Shown: positions 36,637-45,126 of the stretch, piece by piece
How the letters are laid out: the number at the start of each line of letters is the position of its first letter
How positions within the stretch are numbered: the first letter of the stretch is position 1
Assembly: GCF_014930455.1 (NCBI RefSeq)
Contig: NZ_JAAIYO010000007.1
Location: 1 to 64,000, forward strand
DNA length: 64,000 nt
Reading direction: 5' to 3'
Source of the DNA: Corallococcus soli
GTDB taxonomy: Bacteria > Myxococcota > Myxococcia > Myxococcales > Myxococcaceae
The notes under the pieces: model-generated
What the model saw: the letters and a program-made list of their open reading frames with translations, nothing else
Databases searched by the model: none
What the model was told of the DNA's origin: nothing
Program-made: the position numbers and the translations under genes

Positions 36637-37077
36637 TCAATGCGGTGCCGGCGCGGAGTCCGCGGAGATGGCGCCGAGCGTCCTGCCACTCTCCTGCGCG
36701 TCCAGCTCCTCCGCGATGTCTCCCAGGGCGAGGATGCCCACCAGCCGCTTGTCCTGGTTCAACACCAGGATGCGGCGGATCTTCGAGGCCCTCATCTTCT
36801 CGGCCGCCTGGGTGACGTCGTCGTCTTCGAAGACGTAGTCCACGCCGCGCGTCATGGCCTGGGCCACCTGGGTCCCCTCCATGTCCAGGCCCTGCGCCAC
36901 CGCGCGCACCACGATGTCCCGGTCGGTGACGATTCCCACCAGCTCGTCGCCGTCGCAGACGGGCATGGGGCCTACGTCCAGGTCGCGCATCTTGATCGCG
37001 GCCACCTTCAAGGAGTCGGACGGGCGGAGGGTCTCCACGTCCGGGGTCATCACTTCACTCACTCGTTGCATCGCCAT
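36637..37077 (-). CDS. Tandem CBS-domain protein
   Basis: 146 residues; ATG at 37077 with GGAGAG upstream (MAMQRVSEVMTPDVETLRPS). Two CBS motifs are present: residues ~8-65 (VGPMPVCDGDELVGIVTDRD) and ~75-130 (KIRRILVLNQDKRLVGILAL), forming one Bateman module that would bind an adenine nucleotide. The GIVTDRDIVVRA ending of the first is typical of stand-alone stress-associated CBS proteins. There is no attached enzyme domain. Single gene. Confidence 0.9.
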   Translation of the reverse strand: MAMQRVSEVMTPDVETLRPSDSLKVAAIKMRDLDVGPMPVCDGDELVGIVTDRDIVVRAVAQGLDMEGTQVAQAMTRGVDYVFEDDDVTQAAEKMRASKIRRILVLNQDKRLVGILALGDIAEELDAQESGRTLGAISADSAPAPH

Positions 37078-37210
37078 GGCGTCTCTCCCGCGGGGGGATG
37101 AACCCGCTTCTCCTTCAGCGTGGGCACCACGCCGCCGGCCGGCATGCGTGTCTGTCCATTCCCCGGGCCCAGGGCATGCAGGGGCCCTTGGGCACCCACG
37201 GCGCGCGGGC

Positions 37211-37243
37211 ATGACACGTCAGGAATCGCTCCTGATGCGTCAG
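37211..37243 (+). promoter_or_regulatory. Two CTGAC-N2-GTCAG-like sites upstream of the 37384 gene
   Basis: TGACACGTCAG (37212-37222) and CTGATGCGTCAG (37232-37243) lie 21 bp apart. They match the three CTGACACGTCAG-type dyads in the lodA/LysR divergent promoter in both sequence and two-turn spacing. Confidence 0.65.
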
Positions 37244-37383
37244 GCCAGCGGCGGGACGGGGGCCTGCCATGGATTTCCGGCAGGTTCGGCGGTGCGAGTC
37301 ATTGGCGCGGGGGGTGCAGTGACGTTCCTGCGTCCGCCCGGGATTTCCCTGCCGCGGATGTCCCCCTTCGACGAGGAACGCCC

Positions 37384-38379
37384 ATGACCACCATGTATGA
37401 CGATCTGTTCTTCCGCTCCAACCTGTCGGACTACGGCCAGCTTCCTTCGCCCCCGCTGGCCTACGAGTCGCCGGACATCATCCCTTCCGGCATCTACCCC
37501 ACCAACGACCCGCAGGCCTTCTTCTCCAGCAACTACAACCAGGACGTGGGCCAGAACCTGGTGACCGACGGGCAGAACTACATCTACCTGCGCACCAAGA
37601 ACCTCTCCAGCGGCGCGGAGAGCGGCAAGGTGTCGCTGTACTACACGCCTGCCAGCCTGTTGCTCTACCCGAACAAGTGGAAGGACAACGCGCTCAAGAC
37701 CAGCGACAACCAGACCGAGGTCTTCCTCCAGGCCCCCCGCGCGGGCGACATCGCCGTGACGGACAACCCCTTCGTCTGGGCGCCGAACTCCATCAGCGGT
37801 GACCACTACTGCCTCATCAGCCGGGTCTCCACCCCCAAGCACGACAACCCCGTGCCGGTGGTGGGCAGCTACACCGACCTGACGGAGTTCATCCTCAACA
37901 ACCCGGGCTTCGGCTGGCGCAACGTCGCGCTCGTGGACGCCAACAGCCCCACCTTCAACACGACCGTGGAGTACTCCCAGGGGACCGAGGCAGGAAGCAT
38001 CATCTTCCAGCTCGAGTGCACCAACGTGCCCGGCGGGGCCAGCGTCGCCTTCTCCGCGGGGACCCCGGGCCCCTCCCCGCTCATCGTCCTGGAGAAGACG
38101 ACCGTGCCGCAGAACAACGGCAGCTGGAACACGTCCGTCACCTGCAACGTGCCCGCCAACTACACCACGAACATCACCTACTCGTACTGGGCCAATGGCA
38201 CCCAGCCCCAGCCGGGCTTCCAGATCCGGCTCAAGCCCATTGCCTACTTCGACCAGAGCAGCCGGTTCTTCCACCAGCTGCGCTCGCCCCAGGAGCTGGG
38301 CGCGTCGCCGGAGCTGGCGCGGAGGATGAGCGCCCAGCGCGGCATCGTGCTCGGCTCGCACGCCACCATCGGCCGCTGA
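37384..38379 (+). CDS. Protein of unknown function, probably co-regulated with the lodA operon
   Basis: 331 residues; ATG at 37384 after ACGAGGAACGCCC. No signal peptide or membrane helix. It is rich in Asn, Ser, Thr and Tyr with alternating beta-strand patterns: GQNYIYLRTKNLSSGAESGK, then VSLYYTPASLLLYPNKWKDN, GDHYCLISRVSTPKHDNPVP and a later ITYSYWANGTQPQPGFQIRL. This suggests one or two beta-sandwich domains resembling secreted or phage-tail proteins. The family is not recognised. Its upstream region carries two copies of the dyad found three times in the lodA promoter. It converges on the lodA operon with a shared two-way terminator. Confidence 0.72.
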   Translation: MTTMYDDLFFRSNLSDYGQLPSPPLAYESPDIIPSGIYPTNDPQAFFSSNYNQDVGQNLVTDGQNYIYLRTKNLSSGAESGKVSLYYTPASLLLYPNKWKDNALKTSDNQTEVFLQAPRAGDIAVTDNPFVWAPNSISGDHYCLISRVSTPKHDNPVPVVGSYTDLTEFILNNPGFGWRNVALVDANSPTFNTTVEYSQGTEAGSIIFQLECTNVPGGASVAFSAGTPGPSPLIVLEKTTVPQNNGSWNTSVTCNVPANYTTNITYSYWANGTQPQPGFQIRLKPIAYFDQSSRFFHQLRSPQELGASPELARRMSAQRGIVLGSHATIGR

Positions 38380-38496
38380 GCGGCCCGCCGCTCGCGAAGC
38401 ACCCGGGAGCGGTCATCGGGACGGGTCGTCAGACCGTCACCGGTGGCCGCTCTTCGCATGTCCCCGCCCCGGCCAGCACCACCGGGAAACGACGAA

Positions 38497-38540
38497 GCGG
38501 CCACCGGAGGCGGGCTTGAAGCCCGCCCTCCGATGGCCGC
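38497..38540. terminator. Two-step bidirectional hairpin between convergent operons
   Basis: Outer arms GCGGCCA/TGGCCGC (7 bp) and inner arms CGGAGGCGGGCTT/AAGCCCGCC-CTCCG fold into one long hairpin, 22 bp from the cytochrome gene end and about 120 bp after the 37384 gene. Confidence 0.75.
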
Positions 38541-38561
38541 CAGGTTCAAACCCAACCGTGC

Positions 38562-41500
38562 CTAGTTCTTCGTCACGCGGGCTTCGCTCAACACCATGGA
38601 CCAGTTGTCCATGAGGTCCACCTGCTGCCCGTCCTGTCCCTGCGCCGGGTACTTCAGCGACGTCTTCGTGTTCAGGTGGCTGGTCATGTAGATGAGCCGC
38701 TGCACCGCGGGCCCTGGCTGGGAGGGCTGGCCCTTGTCATCCCGCAGCGAGTCCCGGAAGCGCGCGTTCAGGTAGAAGGGCGGGATGGTCTGGTAGTTCA
38801 TCCGCACCCGGATGCTCTTCCACCCGCTCACCGCCGAAAGCGGCACCTGGTAGACGAGCTGGTCCACGCCCTTCGCGGGCGACGTGTTGAAGTCCGGGTC
38901 CCCCGACACGCTCGTGTCATTGGTCCCGAGCACGAGGCTGAACGGCTCGGTGAGGCTCGCGAGCTGCTTGAGGTTCAGGCCGAGCAGCATCTCGTCCGAC
39001 TTGCGCTGCGCCGGGGAAATCCAGCCCTCCGGCAGCAGGCGGTTGTCCTTCACCTCCTTGAACTGCTGGAGCTCCAGGCTCGTGAGGCGGTTCATGTCAT
39101 CCACCGCGCGCAATTCATAGACCTGCGCCTGGTCCTGCCGGGTGATGACCTGGTGGTTCGGCTGGAGCTGGGACGTGTCGGTGGTGAACTCGCTCGCCAG
39201 CAGCGCGCTGTCATCCGGCTTGCAGACGCCGTTGCAGATGACGCCCAGGGGGTTGGGCTGACCGGACGCCCACAGCACCTTGTCGGCGGCGTCCCGCACC
39301 TCGAACTGGAGGAAGGCCCGGCGGAAGCCCGCGCCGCTGGGGAACTTGTGGCCCACGTTGCTGGTGACGGTGACGGGCACGCTCAACAGGCCGCTGCCCT
39401 CCTTGTACTGGCCCAGGGAGACCAGGACCGCGGGCTGCGTCGGATCAAACACACCCTGTGAGGTGTTCACCGCCAGGTCCAGGATGGACTGCTCGGCGTT
39501 GAGCAGGTTCTTCGCGAAGGTGTAGTCGCGCTTGCCGTCCGTGAGCGGCTTCACGGAGCCGTCCGGGAACTTCAGCGCGAGGAACACGTCGTCCACGCTC
39601 AGCGCGCGGCCGGGCTGGAACGCGAGCCGCAGCGCGCGGGTCCCCGCGGGAATCGGCGTGGGGCTCGCGGCATGCACGGACAGCCAGCGCTGCTGGGTGG
39701 CCGTCACCGGGGTGGCGCCGGCCGTGTTCGTCCAGGCCCCCTGCCCTGCCTGCTGCTGCAAGGAGAGCGTGCCGCACGGCGCGACGCCATCGCAGTACAC
39801 CGTGGCGCCCCACTGGACGGTCGCCGCCCCCGCCGCCCGGTCGATGAGGTCCTGGTACGAGGACACGTCCACGGTCAGCGCCGCGCCGCCGCTCAGCTGG
39901 AAGAACTGCGCGCCGTGGCTGGGACGGATGGCCTGCTGGGCCATCCCCTGCTGCTGGGTCACCACCGTGACCGTCGCGCCGGAGTCCGGCACCCAGCCGT
40001 CGGCCTTCGGGCCGTCTTCCGCGCCCGGGTTGGTGACGAGGTTGGGCGTGCGCGCGAGGATCTCCGGGCTCTGGAGGTACGGCGGCACGCGCGAGTCCGG
40101 CTGCGCATAGAAGTCCAGGCCCAGCACGTCCGGGAACTGCTGGAACATCTCATGGACGAACAGGTTGATGCCCAGGAGCGTGTGGCGGTTGTACTGCCGG
40201 GGCGGCAGCGCTGTGTTGTCGCGGTAGAAGGCCGCCAGGTCCGGGTTCTGCTGCGCCACCTTCACGCTGCCGTCGAACGGCGAGTCGGGCGAGGTGATCT
40301 GCATGTGGCACGTCATGCAGGTGGAGGTGGACTGGGCATAGCCGCTGTTGAGCCACTCGAAGTAGGTCGTCTGCTCGTAGGCCAGCTCCACGCACGGGTC
40401 GGTCAGGAAATCGCCGGTGGGGCTGAAGGTCGTCTGGCCCTGCGCGCAGCTCGCGGGGCGCTTGTAGACGCCCTGGGCCTCCGCCTCCGCGATGGGCATG
40501 GAGGGCCGGTAGTTCGTGGGCACCTTGGGCAGGATGACGACGTGGCACGAGCCGCAGACCATGGAGTCGCGCAGGTAGCTGTGTCCGCCCACCGTGGCGG
40601 CCGTCTCCAGGCTGAGGCCCGCGGCGGCCATGGGCTGCTTGTTCAGGTGCGTGTCCGGGCCCACGATGGTGCCCGGGCGCAGGTTCATGGACGACGTGAA
40701 CGGGAACGGCGGCGGCTGCACGGTTTCGTCGCGCTGCTTGAGGCGGGACGCCACGTCGTCACCGAAGATGGTGCCCTCCTGGGTGCCGTAGAAGGCCGTG
40801 TAGTCCGTGCCGTTCCAGGGCTGCCCGCTGCTGGGCGCCACGGAGTGGCACGCGCTGCATGAGACGCCGTCGCGGCCCAGCGCGCCCAGCACCGCCCGCT
40901 CCGGGTCCTGCGTGGAGTTGGCGGGCGTCGCGTAGAGCAGGTCGTGCGTGAAGGGCTTGTGCTGGCTTTGCGCCTGGCGCTGCCCCAGCGGGGAGTGGCA
41001 GCGCAGACAGAGGTTGTCCACCGTGGTGGGCTGGTGGGGCGACAGCTTGCGCGTGGTCTCCACCTGCGCGAGGAAGATGGGATCGCGGCCCGCCAGCGCC
41101 TTCACGGACGCGCTCCAGTCTCCGAACGGAGACCAGTTGGCCGCGAGCGGCAGGGGCGCATCGGGGTTCAGGAAGGACGGCTGCGTATTGGCGTTCCAGA
41201 ACGTGTCCACGGTGGGCATCTGCCAGAAGGCCAGGGTGGGCAGGGGCTTGTAGGTCTTCAGGGTGCCGGGAGGCAGGGTGATGTCGCTGTTGGCCAGCCA
41301 GTCCGCGTCATGGCAGGACTGACACACCAGCGAGGTATTGAACCGCTGGCTGCCCAGGTCCAGCCCGTTGTGCGCGATGTCCAGGGTCCGGTTGGGCAGC
41401 CCCTGGAGCGAGGCCTTCGTCAGCGCGGGGAAGGTGACGCCGCCCTGCTTGCCATAGAAGGCAAGGAACTGCTGGGCCTGGATGTCATCCTCGTCCAGCG

Positions 41501-41732
41501 GCTGGGTCAGCTTGTTGCCGCGGGGAAAGACGGGGTACGGCGTGGGCACGGTGCCCGGCGTGGGCACGGAGGTGACCTGGGCCCCGCTCGCATCCTCGCT
41601 GAGGGGCGGGGGGCGGGTGGAGCCCGTCCCCTGGGAGTCCCCTCCCCGCTGTCCGACCAGGGCCACCGCCACGGTCAGGGCGCTCGCGCCTCCCAGCGCG
41701 AGCAGGAGATATCGCTGACGATTTGTCTTCAT
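38562..41732 (-). CDS. Large pentaheme cytochrome c-type protein
   Basis: 1056 residues; ATG at 41732. An N-terminal signal or anchor (YLLLALGGASALTVAVALVG) leads to an exported protein with five CxxCH haem sites at Cys137/140 (VCQSCHD), 242/245 (LCLRCHS), 292/295 (SCSACHS), 393/396 (VCGSCHV) and 472/475 (TCMTCHM). Two further Cys (429, 447) lack the motif. Residues ~560-720 hold a carbohydrate-binding-like beta domain; the remainder is beta-rich. The gene is last in an operon with lodA and lodB (36 bp after lodB). The likely role is to take electrons from the quinoprotein, or to pass them on, in the periplasm. Confidence 0.9.
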   Translation of the reverse strand: MKTNRQRYLLLALGGASALTVAVALVGQRGGDSQGTGSTRPPPLSEDASGAQVTSVPTPGTVPTPYPVFPRGNKLTQPLDEDDIQAQQFLAFYGKQGGVTFPALTKASLQGLPNRTLDIAHNGLDLGSQRFNTSLVCQSCHDADWLANSDITLPPGTLKTYKPLPTLAFWQMPTVDTFWNANTQPSFLNPDAPLPLAANWSPFGDWSASVKALAGRDPIFLAQVETTRKLSPHQPTTVDNLCLRCHSPLGQRQAQSQHKPFTHDLLYATPANSTQDPERAVLGALGRDGVSCSACHSVAPSSGQPWNGTDYTAFYGTQEGTIFGDDVASRLKQRDETVQPPPFPFTSSMNLRPGTIVGPDTHLNKQPMAAAGLSLETAATVGGHSYLRDSMVCGSCHVVILPKVPTNYRPSMPIAEAEAQGVYKRPASCAQGQTTFSPTGDFLTDPCVELAYEQTTYFEWLNSGYAQSTSTCMTCHMQITSPDSPFDGSVKVAQQNPDLAAFYRDNTALPPRQYNRHTLLGINLFVHEMFQQFPDVLGLDFYAQPDSRVPPYLQSPEILARTPNLVTNPGAEDGPKADGWVPDSGATVTVVTQQQGMAQQAIRPSHGAQFFQLSGGAALTVDVSSYQDLIDRAAGAATVQWGATVYCDGVAPCGTLSLQQQAGQGAWTNTAGATPVTATQQRWLSVHAASPTPIPAGTRALRLAFQPGRALSVDDVFLALKFPDGSVKPLTDGKRDYTFAKNLLNAEQSILDLAVNTSQGVFDPTQPAVLVSLGQYKEGSGLLSVPVTVTSNVGHKFPSGAGFRRAFLQFEVRDAADKVLWASGQPNPLGVICNGVCKPDDSALLASEFTTDTSQLQPNHQVITRQDQAQVYELRAVDDMNRLTSLELQQFKEVKDNRLLPEGWISPAQRKSDEMLLGLNLKQLASLTEPFSLVLGTNDTSVSGDPDFNTSPAKGVDQLVYQVPLSAVSGWKSIRVRMNYQTIPPFYLNARFRDSLRDDKGQPSQPGPAVQRLIYMTSHLNTKTSLKYPAQGQDGQQVDLMDNWSMVLSEARVTKN

Positions 41733-41768
41733 GGATTGATCCCGGTTGGGGTGAGCAAGAGGCGGCCG

Positions 41769-42893
41769 TCACGCGGCCAGGGCGCCGGAGGCCAATGCCT
41801 TGCGCCGGTTGCGCCAGAAGGGGGCGTCAGGCCACCGCCGCTCCTCCCGGTAGTAGTGGTCCCGCGTCCGCAGGTGCTCCACGAAGCCCTGGCGCACCCG
41901 GGCCGCATAGGCCCCGAGCGCGTCCGCACGGCCCCGCAGGTGCTGCTCCAGCGACTCGGCCGCCAGCAGCGCGGAGCCGAGCGCCTTGGAGATGCCCTGG
42001 GACGACAGCGAATCAAAGGCACACGCCGCGTCGCCCACCGCGAGCCAGTGCTCCGCGTGGACGCGGTCCAGGCAGGCCACGGCGGCAGGCACCGCGCGCG
42101 GGGGCTCGCCGCTGAAGTCACACGCCTCCAGCCGCTCGCGGGTGGCGGTGGTGCGGGCCAGCAATGACAGCCAGGCCTCCTGCCCCCGCACGCCGCGCAG
42201 GGACTCCCCGTCGCCCATCAGCCCGACGACGACCCGGCCTCCGGGCAGCAGCGCGGAGTACCACCAGCCCTCCGGGCGGGATTCCACCAGCGCCTGCGTG
42301 CTGAAGGCCGCGCCCTGCCGCAGGCGGAAGTCGCCGTAGAGGGCGAAGCAGCGGTCCACCACCTGCCGCCGCGCGCCCTGGGACGTGGCGAAGGCGGCCT
42401 TCCACCCGGTCGCGTCCACCACGAAGCGCGCCCACAGCGTGGTGGGGCCTTCCACCGGGTGCGACAGGCGCAGCCGGAAGCCCTCCGGGCCCAGGGCCTC
42501 ACACCCCTCCACCGCGGTGCCGGTGCGCACGGTGCCCCCGCGCTCCGCGACCTGGGCGCACAGGCTCGCGTCGAAGCGGGAGCGGTCCAGGTGCCAGGCC
42601 GACCCGAAGGGAGACATCAGCGTGTCGTGGTAGCCCACCGTGGCGGAGCCCCAGCAGGACGCCGTCCCGCGCGACGGCAGGTGCCCGTCGCGCAGGAAGC
42701 CGCCCCACACGCCCAGCCTCGCCAGGGGCAGCCGGGCGTCGGGGGGCAGCGTCTCTCCAATGCGGGGGGCGTCATGGGTGGTGCGCTCCACCAGCGTGAC
42801 GGACAGCCGCGTCTGGGCGCGCAGGGCGAGCGCCACCCCCGCGCCGGCCGGCCCTCCCCCGAGGACGGCGACGTCGCAGTGGGTGTCGCTCAC
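41769..42893 (-). CDS. LodB-like FAD-dependent maturase for a CTQ oxidase
   Basis: 374 residues; GTG at 42893 overlapping the lodA stop. It has the FAD-binding Rossmann motif VAVLGGGPAGAGVALALRAQ, the second FAD contact WLAVGDAACAFDSLSSQGIS and a GETLPPDARLPLARLG block shared with tryptophan halogenase/geranylgeranyl reductase-type flavoproteins. LodB proteins of this type are needed for forming the cysteine tryptophylquinone of LodA, by hydroxylating the tryptophan. Close coupling with a lodA-like gene makes this role very likely. Length is normal for LodB. Confidence 0.87.
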   Translation of the reverse strand: MSDTHCDVAVLGGGPAGAGVALALRAQTRLSVTLVERTTHDAPRIGETLPPDARLPLARLGVWGGFLRDGHLPSRGTASCWGSATVGYHDTLMSPFGSAWHLDRSRFDASLCAQVAERGGTVRTGTAVEGCEALGPEGFRLRLSHPVEGPTTLWARFVVDATGWKAAFATSQGARRQVVDRCFALYGDFRLRQGAAFSTQALVESRPEGWWYSALLPGGRVVVGLMGDGESLRGVRGQEAWLSLLARTTATRERLEACDFSGEPPRAVPAAVACLDRVHAEHWLAVGDAACAFDSLSSQGISKALGSALLAAESLEQHLRGRADALGAYAARVRQGFVEHLRTRDHYYREERRWPDAPFWRNRRKALASGALAA

Positions 42894-44860
42894 GGCAGGC
42901 TACCGTCCGGCAGCAGCAGGCGCTCCACCTCGATGTAGAGCGGCGCCGGATCATCCACGCTGGAGGGACCCTGGTCCGCCGGCTGGGCATCCTTGCGGGC
43001 GAGGATGAAGCCCAATCCCTTCCATTTGTCGACCATGTCCTCGTCCTTTTCGAAGTTGATGTCGAAGGGACGCGTCCAGTAGCCCTGCTGCCATTCCTGG
43101 TTCGGGCCCAGGTAGCGCACCTCGTAGGGCCGCTGCGACGGCCACCACCACAGGGACGTGTTCTGCACGACCTGCTGGGAGCACTCGTTGAAGTCCGCCT
43201 GCCACGGCAGGGCCATGTACTTGGTGGCGTCCCCCGGCTCCAGGCCCTGGCCATCATGGGGGTTGGTGTCCCAGCGCAGGCCCGGGCCGGCGAGCGCGCG
43301 GTGCTTGAAGCGGAACGGTTCCATGAAGAAGTTCGCGTCGCGGGCGATCCAGGTCATCTCGATGCCCGGACAGAAGGGCCCGCCCACGCAGTTCTCCAGC
43401 ACGCCCCTGTCCAACAGCTGCCCCGGGGTGGGCGTGGCCGTGCTGGGGGTGTCGTCGTAGAGGCCCTTGCTGAACTGGCTCAGGAAGAAGTACTGCGTCC
43501 GCGTGAGCGTCAGGAACAGCCGGGTGTCCTGGTCCGTGAGCGGGTTGTCTCCCGCCATCTTCGGCATGCGGCCCGGATAGTCATTGGGGGAGTTCGGGTC
43601 GCGCACGTACTTCATGAAGTTGTGGTTGGCGGTCTGCTGCCGGGGAAGCTCCGCGTGCGCGTCCGCCCCCTGGTCGTTGACGCGCGCGGTCCAGCGGTAG
43701 TCATTCGGGCGCTGGAGGATGGGCAGGATGTCCGCCTGGAAGTTCGGTTTGTAGCCGTCGTTGAACGTCCCGCCCTTGCAGAACTCCGGCTCCAGGTCGC
43801 GCTGGGTGATGAAGGTGTCGCGCAGCGTGTCGTACAGCGTGACCATGTTGAGCAACTGGGGCGCATAGGCCGGTGGGGCCACCATCATCCACGCTGGAGA
43901 CACCACCTCCACCCGCGCGCCTCCCTGGAGGATGACCGTCGCGGTGACGGGACCGTCCGACGTGTCGTCCCACCAGAAGTTGTTGTTGGCGTAGGTGTCC
44001 AGGCGCGGCTGAATGGTGGCCTGCCCCTTCATGAAGGCGACGGTCGCGTCGACGTCGTCCGGGCAGTTGTGCGGGTCCTTCCTCAGCTCCGCCTTCATGG
44101 CGTCGGAGAGCGCGTCCCACGTCGGATAGCACTGGTCCGCCACCGGCCTGAGTTCGCCGACGCACCGGATCATCGTGTCGCTGAGCGTCGGGTCATCCGA
44201 CAGGATGTTGTCAATCAAGCCGTTGGAGAGGTTCCACAAGGCCGTCGTGCCGGAGTGCCCATGGCCGCCCACCGTGTAGAGGTAGCCCTGGTCATCCGCG
44301 ATGGCGCTCCCCAACGTGGTGATGTCATTGTTGTCGGGGAGGAGGCCCGTCGCGGGGAACGTCTGGGGATAGCTCCGGCCCTGGGGGTCGTCCTTGGAGA
44401 ACTCCGCGCGCGGCGGGTGCTGGTTGTTGCCCCGGCAGGCCACGGTGCGGGGCCCCGGGTCGATGATGAGCGCGTTGCGCCCCGCCGCGTCCTTCGTGCG
44501 CGGGTTGCGCAGCGGGTGCATGGCGTCATACGTGCCGTCCGCGCCCAGCTGCTGCTGGAACTCGTACCAGGCCGCCTTCTTGTTCGCGACGTGGACGGTC
44601 CACTCGATGTCCACCACCCCGTCGACGCCCGGCTGGATGCGCTTGCCCGGGGCGGCGGGGTTGGCGGGGTCGAACGTGTGGATCTGGAACCGGGCCGCCT
44701 GCCGACGGATGCCGCCGTGCACGTCGCGGAAGCGGGTCACGTCCCCGCCGGTCCGCTCCTGGGGCAACCCCTTGGCCGTCTCCGGCCCCAGGTAGTAGTC
44801 CTCGCTGTCCCCGACGCGGGCCACCCCGATCGCCGGGTGGATCCTGTAGCTCATGCCCAT
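42890..44860 (-). CDS. LodA/GoxA-family CTQ-dependent amino-acid oxidase or dehydrogenase
   Basis: 656 residues; the start MGMSYRIHPAIGVARVGDSE at 44860 is set by GGAGG upstream. The N-terminal motif IHPAIGVARVGDSxxYYLGPE and the later GGPFCPGIEMTWIARD are diagnostic for LodA-like proteins. The cofactor-forming residues are in place: Asp556-x3-Cys560 (DFNEC) followed by WWWPSQRP (571-578), where a Trp cross-links to the Cys. Family members deaminate L-lysine (LodA) or glycine (GoxA), releasing H2O2. The substrate here is unknown. Unlike classical lodA-lodB pairs, a multiheme cytochrome gene follows, hinting at a different electron acceptor. No signal peptide, as in the family. Confidence 0.92.
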   Translation of the reverse strand: MGMSYRIHPAIGVARVGDSEDYYLGPETAKGLPQERTGGDVTRFRDVHGGIRRQAARFQIHTFDPANPAAPGKRIQPGVDGVVDIEWTVHVANKKAAWYEFQQQLGADGTYDAMHPLRNPRTKDAAGRNALIIDPGPRTVACRGNNQHPPRAEFSKDDPQGRSYPQTFPATGLLPDNNDITTLGSAIADDQGYLYTVGGHGHSGTTALWNLSNGLIDNILSDDPTLSDTMIRCVGELRPVADQCYPTWDALSDAMKAELRKDPHNCPDDVDATVAFMKGQATIQPRLDTYANNNFWWDDTSDGPVTATVILQGGARVEVVSPAWMMVAPPAYAPQLLNMVTLYDTLRDTFITQRDLEPEFCKGGTFNDGYKPNFQADILPILQRPNDYRWTARVNDQGADAHAELPRQQTANHNFMKYVRDPNSPNDYPGRMPKMAGDNPLTDQDTRLFLTLTRTQYFFLSQFSKGLYDDTPSTATPTPGQLLDRGVLENCVGGPFCPGIEMTWIARDANFFMEPFRFKHRALAGPGLRWDTNPHDGQGLEPGDATKYMALPWQADFNECSQQVVQNTSLWWWPSQRPYEVRYLGPNQEWQQGYWTRPFDINFEKDEDMVDKWKGLGFILARKDAQPADQGPSSVDDPAPLYIEVERLLLPDGSLP

Positions 44861-44966
44861 TGCAGCCCTCCTCCGGTATTCGCGGGGAGTTCTGCAATTC
44901 ACAGGCCTTCCAGTTGAAGACTGGACTTGAGGAAGTGCGCGGGTTTGCAGGCACCTCCTGTCAGTC

Positions 44967-45020
44967 CTGACACGTCAGCGCGGGGGCTGACAGGTCAGGG
45001 GGCAAGGGCTGACACGTCAG
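44967..45020. promoter_or_regulatory. Three CTGAC-N2-GTCAG operators in the lodA/LysR divergent promoter
   Basis: CTGACACGTCAG (44967-44978), CTGACAGGTCAG (44987-44998) and CTGACACGTCAG (45009-45020) are spaced 20 and 22 bp, about two helical turns each, so all sit on one DNA face. They lie between the divergent starts at 44860 and 45127. Confidence 0.85.
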
Positions 45021-45126
45021 CCTTTGACGGACTCCTCGCCAAACGCCTCCGCGCCGGAGCCCCATCCCAGGGCCTCGCTCGCGATATCCCATGCCCAAGG
45101 GGCGTTCCCAGGCATAGGCTTGCCCC

